Notes: generated by a model not told the origin, from the letters alone. 6,158 nt of DNA from Methanosarcinales archaeon (GCA_025464585.1 JAODGL010000082.1:1-6158), one strand, 5' to 3'; counted from the stretch's first letter, positions 1 to 5,799 are shown. Made by a program: numbers and translations.

Positions 1-2
1 AT

Positions 3-116
3 GGTGCTACCCTGATAGTAAAAAACTACTTTGAAGGAGTCAAGGGTGCAAAAATAAAAATTGCGGAGAGACCCTTAATAGATTGGATGGACTTTACTGT
101 TAATTCCGTTAAATAA
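3..116 (+). CDS. 3' end of an unidentified gene (5' partial)
   Basis: Reading frame 3 is open from the left edge to a TAA stop at 114-116 and gives 37 residues, starting GATLIVKNYF and ending DFTVNSVK. The composition (alternating hydrophobic and charged residues, the ERPLIDWMDF stretch) looks like the end of a real globular protein rather than random sequence. I do not recognise the family and assign no function. The left copy of the 26-bp direct repeat lies inside this reading frame and encodes the TLIVKNYF part. The gene could therefore have been the insertion target of the island to its right, or its end could itself be a rearranged piece. Confidence 0.45.
   Translation, partial: GATLIVKNYFEGVKGAKIKIAERPLIDWMDFTVNSVK
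7..32 (+). repeat. Left copy of a 26-bp direct repeat
   Basis: This segment matches 2575-2600 at 23 of 26 positions in the same orientation, with no similarity continuing on either side. The mismatches are at repeat positions 4, 18 and 19. The shared core is CCTGATAGTAAAA followed by CTACTTT. In this copy it lies inside the partial gene at 3-116. The other copy sits directly after the stop of the NAD kinase-like gene. The two copies enclose the decayed defence genes. Confidence 0.6.
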
Positions 117-184
117 ATTATTGAGACAGTTTAACGAAAAAATCCGTGTAAATTAGTGTCGTAAATAAAAGGAAGTTATAGTTT

Positions 185-788
185 ATGTACAACGAGAAAG
201 AAAAAGACAAACTTAATAAAGTAGTCAGAAAATACTTTGGCGAGATTTACGAGATTTATGCTGGCGGGAATTACAGCGAAGGCAGCTTCTACGATTGCTT
301 GAAACACTTTATTAAAAATTCAGGACGCATTTTAGGTTATTCAGCGTTCCCGTTTGTTCTGCCAAAGAGGACTGAAGTGGGCATACCCGACTTTTTCGTC
401 AGGAAGAACGGGGAGATTATCGGGCATATCGAAGCGAAAGGGGTGGATAAGAACCTGGAGAATTTTGAGATATGATAAGTTCTGGAAGGTGACGGATATT
501 TTTAAGGAGTGGTCGAGTGGGGTGAAGACGCATCGAGACCATTTTGTGGTGGGGTTTACGAAAGAGGAGATAGTTCAAAGGCTTAAGATGTTTACTGGAG
601 ATTTATCAGATGGATTAATAAAGGAAAGATTAAAACTCAAGGATACAAGGGATTGGAAGTTTAAAGAAGCAAGGGAAAAAGCAAAAAAGGTGAATTTTGA
701 AGATAAAATTTATCCTTATGCTTACAGACCGTTTGATAAAAATTTTCCGCGAATTTCGGCAATTGCCATTTTTCATATCCACTCTTAG
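185..788 (+). pseudogene. Type ISP-like restriction-modification enzyme remnant with core deleted
   Basis: Intact Type ISP enzymes are single-chain nuclease-translocase-methylase-specificity proteins, usually well over 900 residues; only the two ends remain here. The first frame (185-475, 96 residues) resembles the N-terminal nuclease domain. It has a GGNYSEGSFY motif at residues 27-36, then KRTEVGIPDF and HIEAKG, giving a PD-(D/E)XK pattern with D69, E83 and K85. It stops at TGA 473-475. In the next frame, from about 476, sequence typical of the C-terminal region follows: FWKVTDIF, SSGVKTHRDHFVV, LKDTRDWK and YPYAYRPFD. The helicase and methylase regions between are absent, so this is an internal deletion with a frame change. 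After YRPFD the homology ends and the frame reads noise to TAG at 786-788. A weak AGGAAG lies about 10 bases before the ATG at 185. Family assignment is from remembered motifs; non-functionality is a firm inference. Confidence 0.72.
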
Positions 789-945
789 ACCCCCTCTTTT
801 CCTTACACCGCTCATTAAGAGCTTTTGAAGGTTTATCCCCTGCAAAGTGTATTCCAAAACTGTAACATTTCTTCAACCGCTCTACCAATCTCTTAAAGAA
901 TTCCGGACCATGAGTATCCTCCGAAAATATCTCACAGCTTACCAT
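735..945 (-). pseudogene. Remnant of the small partner gene of the ATPase (possibly TOPRIM/DUF4276-like)
   Basis: An ATG at 945-943 overlaps the 3' end of the ATPase fragment by 14 bases, the arrangement expected for a two-gene operon. The frame begins MVSCEIFSEDTHGPEFFKRL, which resembles the start of small OLD/TOPRIM-like or DUF4276-like proteins paired with SMC-type ATPases (acidic residue, then GPEFF). After about 30 residues it passes directly to KPSKALNERCKEKRG and YEKWQLPKFAENF, which looks more like a C-terminal section, so the middle is probably deleted. Beyond AENF (about 737) the frame runs antisense through the restriction-enzyme remnant to a stop at 661 and is no longer meaningful. 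The family guess is weak. The operon position and the broken state are better supported. Confidence 0.42.
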
Positions 946-1493
946 AAAGCCATCTTTCGCTTAGCGTTACCCCTCTTTCACTCAACTCCTTCCTCACCTC
1001 CTCTGGCTTCTCTATTCTTCTAAAAACAGTTCCTTCGTCACCTTTCTCCACCAAAATCAAATCTTTTGGTTCCACTATGTCCACAACCATAGGAGAATGA
1101 GTCGACAATATCGTCATGCGCTCGCTCATCTTCAACTCGTCTATTAGCAACTCCAGAGCCTTTTGCGTGCAACGAATTCTCTACCTCATCCACGACTAAC
1201 AAACTCGGTTCTGACTCCAAAGCGGTTAAAAGCGTCAATGCTTTGTAAAAGCCGTCAGAGATTCCTGGAGCTGGCAGTTCTAAAAGTCTTCCAGATGCGT
1301 ATCGCTCAAATACTTTCATCAAAACCCTCCCATCCTGCGTCAACTCAAATCTCAAGCTCGTATCCGGAAATATATAGGACAGTAACGAATCAACCCTGTC
1401 AGGTATTTTGTTCTCTTTTAAGAACAGGTTATACAGAATATTACAAACGTTGTTTCCGTCCTCAGAGATACGAACTTCTCTTCTTTTAAAGCG
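932..1493 (-). pseudogene. SMC/ABC-like AAA ATPase fragment, Walker A half missing, one frameshift
   Basis: Two frames join into the C-terminal half of an AAA_21/RecF-like ATPase. The upstream frame (open below the TAA at 1496) contains ISEDGNNVCNILYNL, FPDTSLRFELTQDGRVL, an ISDGFYKA signature-like segment and the Walker B sequence LLVVDEVENSLHAK. The second frame continues with ALELLIDELK, the switch histidine motif STHSPMVV and the end LSERWLYGKL, stopping at TGA 934-932. The two register perfectly if one base of the AAAAGGC stretch (minus strand, about 1159-1164) is removed, so the break is a one-base insertion, or a sequencing error. The N-terminal half with Walker A is missing; the frame runs into TPR-gene sequence at about 1470-1490. 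Relatives drive DNA repair or abortive-infection defence with a nuclease partner. This copy should be inactive. Confidence 0.7.
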
Positions 1494-2038
1494 TTATCCA
1501 ATTTCTCATCCAGATACGAGAATTGTATAAAAGCATTGATAGAAATAGACAAAGGGTCGTTGATTTGTCCAAATATCTCTCTCGCTTCGTTCATTCGTTC
1601 TCTAAAGCCATCCCAATTCTTCATGTTCATCGCCTTTCTTGCCTCTGCCCATTCTATAAATCCAAGCATCTTCTCCTTATCTTTTCCTTCAGAAAGTGCT
1701 CTCGCATGTTTAAAATCTTCAATCGCTTTGTCTAATTCTTCATTTGTTTGAAGCAGTATAAGCCCCCGGTTGTTGTAAGCCTTAACATAATTAGGATTGA
1801 GTGCTATTGCCGTGTTGTAATCCACAATCGCTTCTTCATATCGCTTTAATTCAGAATAAGCAAGTCCTCGGTTGTTGTAAACCTTGGCTAAGTTTTCTCG
1901 TGCTATTTCTTTAATGCGTGCATCTTCAGCAATCTCGCCCGCAAGCTCGAAATACGAAATTGAAAGGTCATATTCTTTGATTATTCCAAAATTGATTCCT
2001 TCAGTTATATTCTATTCATTCTTTAAATATGCAGACAT
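1418..2038 (-). pseudogene. TPR-repeat protein, amber at codon 9, 3' end replaced by ATPase fragment
   Basis: The frame starts with ATG at 2038-2036 behind a good GAGGGAG site. It reads MSAYLKNE, hits TAG at 2014-2012, and then stays open for another 197 codons of clear protein. Tetratricopeptide repeats follow in order: roughly residues 51-84 (AKVYNNRGLAYSELKRYEEA then IVDYNTAIALNPN), 85-119 (YVKAYNNRGLILLQ, LDKAIEDFKHARAL), and a degenerate third repeat (WAEARKAMNMKNWDGFRER). TPRs are protein-binding scaffolds; the partner is unknown. Upstream coding continues without a gap to the ATG, so the amber is either a recent nonsense mutation or, less likely, a pyrrolysine codon. After KLDNALKEEKF the frame leaves TPR-like sequence, overlaps the ATPase fragment and ends at TAA 1420-1418, so the original C-terminus is lost. 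A shorter product starting at GTG 1825 is possible but has lost most of the first repeat. Confidence 0.65.
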
Positions 2039-2046
2039 ATAAAAAT

Positions 2047-2053
2047 ACTCCCT
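2047..2053 (-). promoter_or_regulatory. Ribosome binding site of the TPR gene
   Basis: The minus strand reads GAGGGAG followed eight bases later by the ATG at 2038-2036. This places the original start upstream of the in-frame amber, and it is the main reason to treat codons 1-8 as part of the gene. Confidence 0.55.
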
Positions 2054-2091
2054 CTAAGCCCGTTTGAGCAATGCGAGCTTAGCAGGAGTCG

Positions 2092-2487
2092 TCATTTTTG
2101 CCCCTTCCTGTAATATCGAATTAACCGCGATATTAGTTCGTTTACACTGCAACCCTCACTGTCCGCCATTTCATTCAACTTTTTATAGTTTGCCGCTGAA
2201 ATCGTCTTGTCTAACACTTTTACGCTGCCGTCATTCCAGTGTAAAACTTTTCTGCCATCTAATATGAACCGCTCAGGGTATTCGTTCGCTGCCATCCTCT
2301 TTGCTTGATTCCATGCCTCGTTAATATCTCGTGTTGTGCTCATTTGACCCACTATTCCTAACTCAGCAACCACGCGATCCTTCAAGTTAGTAGTTCCCGG
2401 TGGCAACTGCACGAGGACTTCAAGCATCATCTTCGCTAATTTGTTCGTTGATATTCCGAGACCCAAACCCCTTCTTCCACCAAACAT
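2092..2487 (-). CDS. Small protein with C-terminal ribbon-helix-helix-like domain
   Basis: This intact 131-residue protein begins MFGGRRGLGLGIS and ends at TGA 2094-2092. The last 45 residues have the layout of a ribbon-helix-helix DNA-binding fold: a short strand (VKVLDKTISAA), helix 1 (NYKKLNEMADSEG), a turn with CSVNE, and helix 2 (ELISRLIRYYRK). The first 85 residues (KLAKMMLEVLVQLPPGTTN, TTRDINEAWNQAKRM, RFILDGRKVLHWNDG) are not recognised. I chose ATG 2487 because GAGGTG sits three bases before it; GTG 2493 lies inside that binding site. A repressor or antitoxin-like role is possible by analogy, but no toxin gene adjoins it. It is the only undamaged gene between the two direct repeats and lies upstream of the TPR gene on the same strand, 53 bases apart. 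Confidence 0.68.
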   Translation of the reverse strand: MFGGRRGLGLGISTNKLAKMMLEVLVQLPPGTTNLKDRVVAELGIVGQMSTTRDINEAWNQAKRMAANEYPERFILDGRKVLHWNDGSVKVLDKTISAANYKKLNEMADSEGCSVNELISRLIRYYRKGQK

Positions 2488-2490
2488 TAG

Positions 2491-2496
2491 CACCTC
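2491..2496 (-). promoter_or_regulatory. Ribosome binding site deciding the start of the RHH-like gene
   Basis: GAGGTG on the minus strand is a full match to the archaeal anti-Shine-Dalgarno sequence and lies three bases before ATG 2487. It contains the GTG at 2493, which makes that codon an unlikely start. Confidence 0.6.
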
Positions 2497-2546
2497 TTTA
2501 ACTTAATACATAGAGGAACCTTAAGCTTTATCATTTCCATTTTTAT

Positions 2547-2556
2547 CATATATTTG
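2547..2556 (-). promoter_or_regulatory. Possible TATA box for the RHH-like gene
   Basis: The minus strand reads CAAATATATG here, inside a very A/T-rich gap. A start site about 25 bases downstream would fall near 2525 and leave a leader of roughly 40 bases before ATG 2487. This is a composition-based guess; other A/T-rich hexamers exist in the same gap. Confidence 0.3.
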
Positions 2557-2572
2557 TTGCTTATCTAATAAA

Positions 2573-2588
2573 TACTATCCTGATAGTA
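2573..2588 (-). terminator. Palindrome after the NAD kinase-like gene, possible terminator or binding site
   Basis: TACTATC and GATAGTA form a perfect 7-bp inverted repeat with a two-base centre, beginning 11 bases past the NAD kinase-like stop codon. As RNA it could fold as a six-pair stem with a four-base loop, followed on the minus strand by TTTATTAG, which would suit a weak terminator. It also forms part of the right-hand direct repeat. In the left copy the palindrome has one mismatch. A protein-binding or recombination site is therefore an equal alternative. Confidence 0.35.
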
Positions 2589-2600
2589 AAAGGCTACTTT
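2575..2600 (+). repeat. Right copy of the 26-bp direct repeat
   Basis: It is identical to 7-32 at 23 of 26 positions and in direct orientation. Its last base is the final base of the NAD kinase-like stop codon on the opposite strand, so the boundary of the accessory region falls exactly at the end of a housekeeping gene. Read on the plus strand in the same frame, it encodes ILIVKGYF against TLIVKNYF in the left copy. Confidence 0.6.
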
Positions 2601-3709
2601 CACCCCCTCCTCACCTCTTTCCTCTGTGCCATCCGGTAGCCCGATATAACACTCATATAACCGCTCAATAGTTCATCCAGCTCTTCGCTACCCGTATCAA
2701 CCAGAAGAAACGGCGTTTCACTCAGCTTATGCGGCGTGGCAAGCACAATCACATTCTCTACACCCACCTTTTCTATTACCTTCGCACTTATCTGCTGATT
2801 TCCCCTGCCGAAAACAAATCCCTGCGCACCAATAGGGCTCACCAATATCTTCGCCTGGTGCTCGTTTTTCAGCAATTGCAGCAATTCTCGCTCATTCAAA
2901 TCCTTACCCACCAATTTACCATCTTTCACCGCATCCACACCAAGCAGTGTCTTTTCAGCCCCCAAGCCCAGCAGCTCTGCAATTTTATGTATGGTAGTCC
3001 CTGCGCCAAGGATATAAAGAGAACCATCCAGCATAAACTCACAAGCGAATCTCGCAATCTCCTCCTTCGCTCTTTCTTCACTCATGCTTTGAAAAAGGCT
3101 TTTACTCTGCTGAACCAGAACAGGCTCGTAAGGCGTACGAGCATACCCAAATACCTTCATTCGCAGTTCGTTTCTCCTGTATGCAGCTTCATCAGTATCC
3201 ATTACCTCTGCATCCCGCAATTCTGTCTTACCTTCAACAAAAAGCTCGACTATCTTCGCTGCTCCCTTGGGCGTTATCGCAAACACTGCGGAATGCATCT
3301 TCACACCTGCGGGAATTCCTAATATCGGGACCTCTTTTTCTACTACGCTGTACACATCCCTCGCCGTTCCGTCACCACCGCAGAACAGAAGCAGCTCAAT
3401 TCCTTCTTTCAAGAATGCCTTACAAGCAAGTTTCGTGTCTTCACTCGTGCTCTTCCTCCCCTTGAACGAATACACAACCTCGTATCTCCGCGAATTATTT
3501 ATGACTGCATCTTCACCCATATCACGTGAGCAAGTGAGAATAGCAGTAGAAGCATCCATTTTCAGCTCTTCCATGCATTTCTTCCCCTTTTCGCATGCTA
3601 TCGGCACTGCACCTCTCCTCAGTGCTTCTTCTGCCAGCCCATCCGTACCCTTCAGTCCTACTGACCCGCCCATTCCTGCTATCGGATTGATGAGGAAACC
3701 TATTTTCAT
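2600..3709 (-). CDS. ATP-NAD kinase-like protein, AcoX/COG3199 type
   Basis: This complete 369-residue protein belongs to the NAD kinase/diacylglycerol kinase-like fold. Visible hallmarks are the N-terminal NPIAGMGGSVGLKGTDG (residues 8-24), the family's GGDGT at 111-115 followed by ARDV, GIPAGVKMHS at 131-140, GAGTT at 235-239 and SPIGAQGFVFGRGNQQIS at 291-308. These are the regions that bind nucleotide and NAD in the superfamily. The length fits the longer COG3199 branch rather than classical NadK (about 280-300 residues). The likely role is NAD phosphorylation or a related nucleotide kinase activity in the cytoplasm; the true substrate of this branch is less certain than the fold. ATG 3709 overlaps the gatD stop in an ATGA arrangement, which points to translational coupling. 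There is no sign of damage. Confidence 0.88.
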   Translation of the reverse strand: MKIGFLINPIAGMGGSVGLKGTDGLAEEALRRGAVPIACEKGKKCMEELKMDASTAILTCSRDMGEDAVINNSRRYEVVYSFKGRKSTSEDTKLACKAFLKEGIELLLFCGGDGTARDVYSVVEKEVPILGIPAGVKMHSAVFAITPKGAAKIVELFVEGKTELRDAEVMDTDEAAYRRNELRMKVFGYARTPYEPVLVQQSKSLFQSMSEERAKEEIARFACEFMLDGSLYILGAGTTIHKIAELLGLGAEKTLLGVDAVKDGKLVGKDLNERELLQLLKNEHQAKILVSPIGAQGFVFGRGNQQISAKVIEKVGVENVIVLATPHKLSETPFLLVDTGSEELDELLSGYMSVISGYRMAQRKEVRRG

Positions 3710-4986
3710 AATATCTTCCCGCTTATCTCACCTGCAATGTTCTCGTGCATCAATCGCCTTACTTCGTCCATATCTGTGCTCTGACCCAGGACCCACATCA
3801 ACTTCACCAGTGCAGTTTCCGGCAGCATATCCTCTCCCTCTATTATTCCTGCATCCAGTAAATCACGACCTGTATCATACACTCTATCACAAATAGTCCC
3901 ATACAAGCATTGAGAAGTCATCACCACGGGTATGCCCTGTTTTACCGCTCTCGCCACGCCTGGAATCCACTCCGCAGAGACATGTCCCAAGCCTGTTCCT
4001 TCTAATACAATGCCCCTGTACCCCTGCGCAATAAAGAAATCGAGTATTGCAGGGTCAGCACCAGGATAGAACTTTACGAGACAGCATTTCGCCTCAAACC
4101 TGTCTCTCAACTCTAATTCCCTCTCGCCTCGCTTCTTATAAGCGGATAAGAACTCAAGCCTTATCTTTTCTATATTGCTCGTATCATAATATACCTTTCC
4201 TATGGGTGTGCCATTTACCGATTGAAAGGCGTCGCGTGCGGAGGTATGCATCTTCCTCACTTTCGTGCCGCGGTGAATGAAACAGAAATCGTCTGAGGTA
4301 CTGCCGTGCATTACTACTACAACCTCTGCAAGGTCGCTGCATGCAACTTTCGCTGCGCATATTGCATTCATAGCAGCATCGCTGGAAGGTCTGTCTGCAC
4401 TGCGCTGTGAACCCACAAGAATGATAGGCACGGGCGTTTGCACCATGAAAGAGAGTGCAGCCGCGGTGTAGCCCATTGTATCCGTGCCGTGAGTGACAAT
4501 TATACCTTCTGCACCGTTTTTTATCTCGTTATAGACCTCCGATGCGAGTTTTCGCCAGTATTCGGCGCGCATATTCTCGCTCAGTATGCTATAAATCACT
4601 CTCCCTCCGATGTTTGCTATCTGCCCTAATTCCGGGATTGCCTCAAGTATGTCTTCAGTGGAGAATTGAGGAGAAACCGCACCAGTTCTGTAATCCACTT
4701 TAGAGGCGATTGTGCCGCCGGTGGAAAGGATAGACAAAATAGGCAACTCTCCTTTTCTTATTTCCTCCTCTTCCTCCTTCTTTTCTTCTTTTAATACTTC
4801 AGCTTTGCTTGCTTTGCTTATAACCTCGAACGTCACACTTTCCGGTCGAATACCGATATTGTAGCCACTATCAAGTTTTATAACAATATTCCTTGAAGCG
4901 GTTGGCATTACAATTCCTTCGTAAACGACAACGTCTCTATCGGTTTTCTTCCTTACCCTTATGTAGTCGCCTTCCTCTAACTCCAT
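3706..4986 (-). CDS. gatD: Glutamyl-tRNA(Gln) amidotransferase subunit D
   Basis: GatD is the asparaginase-like glutaminase of the archaeal GatDE complex. It releases ammonia from glutamine, which GatE uses to convert Glu-tRNA(Gln) to Gln-tRNA(Gln). Residue numbers here count from ATG 4986. A small N-terminal barrel-like domain (ELEEGDYIRVRKK to about residue 58) is joined by a lysine/glutamate-rich linker (about 59-80) to the asparaginase domain. Catalytic motifs are intact: STGGTIAS with nucleophile T92, THGTDTM with T168 and D169, and the lysine of RKMHTS (K245). Length (426) is normal. I prefer ATG 4986 because the TATA-like element at 5011-5026 predicts transcription starting near 4991, giving a leaderless or nearly leaderless message. 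GTG 5004 would add six residues and has no ribosome binding site. gatE is not in the window, which is common because the two genes are often unlinked. Confidence 0.95.
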   Translation of the reverse strand: MELEEGDYIRVRKKTDRDVVVYEGIVMPTASRNIVIKLDSGYNIGIRPESVTFEVISKASKAEVLKEEKKEEEEEIRKGELPILSILSTGGTIASKVDYRTGAVSPQFSTEDILEAIPELGQIANIGGRVIYSILSENMRAEYWRKLASEVYNEIKNGAEGIIVTHGTDTMGYTAAALSFMVQTPVPIILVGSQRSADRPSSDAAMNAICAAKVACSDLAEVVVVMHGSTSDDFCFIHRGTKVRKMHTSARDAFQSVNGTPIGKVYYDTSNIEKIRLEFLSAYKKRGERELELRDRFEAKCCLVKFYPGADPAILDFFIAQGYRGIVLEGTGLGHVSAEWIPGVARAVKQGIPVVMTSQCLYGTICDRVYDTGRDLLDAGIIEGEDMLPETALVKLMWVLGQSTDMDEVRRLMHENIAGEISGKIL

Positions 4987-5010
4987 GTTATAGTGATTAT
5001 TCACCCGTAT

Positions 5011-5026
5011 ATTATATTAAATTATA
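5011..5026 (-). promoter_or_regulatory. Probable TATA box of the gatD-NAD kinase-like operon
   Basis: The minus strand carries TTTAATATAA (5021-5012) within an uninterrupted A/T stretch. Its centre is about 31 bases upstream of ATG 4986, the distance expected for an archaeal promoter with a very short leader. No other promoter-like element is evident between gatD and the next gene to the right. Confidence 0.5.
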
Positions 5027-5027
5027 G

Positions 5028-5042
5028 TTATTCCGAGAATAA
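5028..5042. promoter_or_regulatory. Perfect inverted repeat upstream of the gatD promoter, possible operator
   Basis: TTATTC and GAATAA flank a three-base centre (CGA) with no mismatch. The element abuts the TATA-like box on its upstream side, where the BRE and activator contacts lie in archaea. A dimeric regulator could bind here; the HTH regulator gene next door is one candidate. Twelve matched bases in an A/T-rich gap could also arise by chance. Confidence 0.3.
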
Positions 5043-5082
5043 GTTGCAAAAAGGGGATGTTGAAAATTCCAAATCACAAGCA

Positions 5083-5734
5083 TCAAATAACAAGCTTCAC
5101 CATCTTGCTCATCCCGTAATCATAACGAAATACCAAACTGCGGTCTTCCAGGTCTTGCAATATTCTCGAAAGTGTGGACTTCGGTATTCCAGTTCGGGCT
5201 GACATGTCCGCCTGGTTCATCTCTCCATATTCCATGAGCGCTTCTATCACGCGCTTCTCGTTGCCTTTCAGTATTTTCAGAAGTTCTGCTCTGTCATCCT
5301 CAGTTTTGCTCGTTTCTGGAACTTGTGTAACAGCACCCTGCACCTGTAACGCAGATTTCGAATCGGCTTCACCTGATTCCACTTCATGCTCAACCCTCTC
5401 CCTTTCGGGCATCTGGAAGCCCACGAGGAGCAGATAAAAAACGCTGATGCCAAGCACGAACGAAGCAATAGCGATTGTCACGCAATCCAAAACAGTATAT
5501 ACGTTTGGAGTATTGCTTCACCGTTTCATTCTGTTTTGCAATTTCGATTGCCATCTGTCGCTGTTTTTCGCTCAGCATCGGTATTTCCAATAGTTTCTTC
5601 GGTGAACTCTGATATATCCAGACATCCTCATGAGACGTTCCTGTTCCAATCACCATGAGACCAACGAAAAGGAAAGCCATGCCCATGCCTATAAATGCTA
5701 ACATTATCAATATGGCAATACTTTTTTGATTCAT
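5083..5734 (-). pseudogene. Membrane-anchored winged-helix regulator, split by one frameshift
   Basis: Two overlapping frames together make a typical membrane-bound archaeal transcription regulator of about 216 residues. The first (ATG 5734) encodes MNQKS, a transmembrane helix (IAILIMLAFIGMGMAFLFVG) and a presumably extracellular stretch ending KQNETVK. The second supplies SNTPNVYTVLDC, a second transmembrane helix (VTIAIASFVLGISVFYLLLV), a charged linker and a C-terminal MarR/IclR-like winged helix with recognition region QADMSARTGIPKSTLSRIL, ending at TGA 5085-5083. The second frame has a stop at 5520-5518 and no convincing start of its own (only TTG at 5490). Removing one base near 5517 joins the two without a gap. 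This is either a recent mutation or a sequencing error; the protein otherwise looks conserved throughout. Its target and signal are unknown. Confidence 0.7.
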
Positions 5735-5775
5735 TTTTTACTCTTTTTATTTTGTTATTAAAAAAGTGAAGTTAC

Positions 5776-5799
5776 CCCCTCTAAAAAAGAAAGGAGGGG
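5776..5799 (-). terminator. Possible terminator of the surface-protein gene
   Basis: CCCCTC and GAGGGG pair perfectly around a 12-base A-rich loop, 43 bases beyond the stop of the gene at 5842. On the minus strand the hairpin is followed within about 10 bases by CACTTTTTTAAT. The stem is short (6 bp) but all except one pair are G-C. It separates the surface-protein gene from the regulator gene. Confidence 0.4.

Noticed and set aside
354..475. First third of the frame beginning MFCQRGLKW
   Set aside because: It overlaps the conserved PD-(D/E)XK sequence in another frame; only the part after about 476 is meaningful, and it is included in the restriction-enzyme remnant.
1163..1751. Plus-strand open frames opposite the ATPase and TPR remnants
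   Set aside because: They mirror conserved minus-strand coding sequence and have no protein features of their own.
2055..2081. Hairpin TAAGCCCG/CGAGCTTA between the RHH-like and TPR genes
   Set aside because: The stem has a mismatch, the loop is 11 bases, and the T-rich tract after it is interrupted by the ribosome binding site of the next gene, so a terminator call is not supported.
2729..3896. Long plus-strand open frames opposite the NAD kinase-like gene and the end of gatD
   Set aside because: They are antisense to clearly conserved proteins, have serine/leucine/histidine-rich composition typical of antisense frames, and lack credible start signals.
4796..4818. Tandem GCTTTGCTT repeat
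   Set aside because: It encodes the repeated SKA residues of the low-complexity linker in GatD and needs no other explanation.
5046..5055. T-run downstream of the regulator gene as a terminator (minus strand CCCCTTTTT)
   Set aside because: Only five T residues with no stem before them; too weak to list as a feature.
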